From: Aliiroseovarius halocynthiae
GTDB taxonomy: Bacteria; Pseudomonadota; Alphaproteobacteria; Rhodobacterales; Rhodobacteraceae
NCBI RefSeq assembly: GCF_007004645.1
Contig: NZ_ML660029.1
Span: 1-42,027, forward strand
Length of the DNA: 42,027 nt
Reading direction: 5' to 3'
A program made the position numbers and the translations under genes. Shown one piece after another: positions 42,002 through 42,027 of the stretch. How positions within the stretch are numbered: the stretch's first letter is position 1; every line of letters begins with the position of its first letter. The notes beneath the pieces were generated by a model. It ran no database searches, was not told the DNA's origin, and saw nothing but the letters and a program-made list of their open reading frames with translations.

Positions 42002-42027
42002 TGAGCCTCCCCAACTGAACTGGTCCA
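42002..42027. mobile_element. Outer end of an insertion sequence (partial) inside nirT
   Basis: It starts TGAGC and ends ACTGGTCCA, mirroring the opposite window edge (26 to 2) at about 21 of 26 positions with one gap. The nirT reading frame turns nonsensical at this point, which places the junction at or just before 42002. The transposase lies outside the window. Confidence 0.6.

Overview
The window (about 42 kb, GC-rich, dense short-spaced operons) looks like an accessory region of a marine alphaproteobacterium, most likely a Rhodobacteraceae/Roseobacter relative. The reasons are the mix of ABC, TRAP and GntR sugar-acid operons, the proteobacterial NirS, the paired COG0523 GTPases and the codon style. 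This is inference from gene content; there is no rRNA or other marker gene. I saw no tRNA, rRNA or CRISPR array.

Layout. 1-26 and 42002-42027 are facing, imperfect inverted ends of what looks like one insertion sequence (IS) type. 221-31081 is a large catabolic island for L-configured sugars and their acids. It holds three importers: a CUT1 ABC system (1054-4138 plus ATPase 6109-7167), a CUT2/ribose-type ABC system (8313-11161) and a TRAP system (15802-18648). It also has four GntR-type regulators, a RhaM/FucU-type mutarotase, two aldo-keto reductases, two COG3618 lactonases, a mandelate-racemase-family dehydratase, an LgoD-like Zn dehydrogenase, a UxaB-like reductase, a UxaA-type dehydratase, a KdgK-like kinase, an SDR, an FAH-family hydrolase, a glycerate 2-kinase and a complete lar set (larA, larC, larE, larB) for a nickel-pincer racemase/epimerase. 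31138-34144 holds a flotillin/YqiK-YqiJ pair and a MobMystA-type DNA-binding protein. 34203-35603 is gnd. 35749-39467 is a zinc-homeostasis cluster (small Cys protein, divergent hisI paralogue, two CobW/COG0523 GTPases, a SnoaL-like protein) around a Zur-like palindrome. 39909-42001 has an FNR-type box, nirS and a nirT-like gene broken by the IS.

How it fits together (inference). The genes spell two routes from one entry. An aldose (L-fucose and/or L-galactose) is oxidised by an aldo-keto reductase to a lactone, which is opened by a COG3618 lactonase. Route A: MR-family dehydratase, SDR and FAH hydrolase give pyruvate plus L-lactate (from 6-deoxyhexoses) or L-glycerate (from L-galactonate). 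Route B: LgoD-like, UxaB-like, UxaA and KdgK-like enzymes take L-galactonate through tagaturonate and altronate to KDG and KDPG. The most interesting part is the lar operon. It is translationally coupled to a glycerate kinase and sits just downstream of route A. That suggests a nickel-pincer enzyme inverting the released 2-hydroxyacid (L-glycerate to D-glycerate, or L-lactate to D-lactate), or epimerising an aldonate at C2.

Control. Two paralogous regulators with two winged-helix domains sit beside the CUT2 and TRAP operons. An AT-rich 19-bp motif recurs in four intergenic gaps of the island, suggesting a shared regulon. Separate palindromes lie beside the other two GntR genes.
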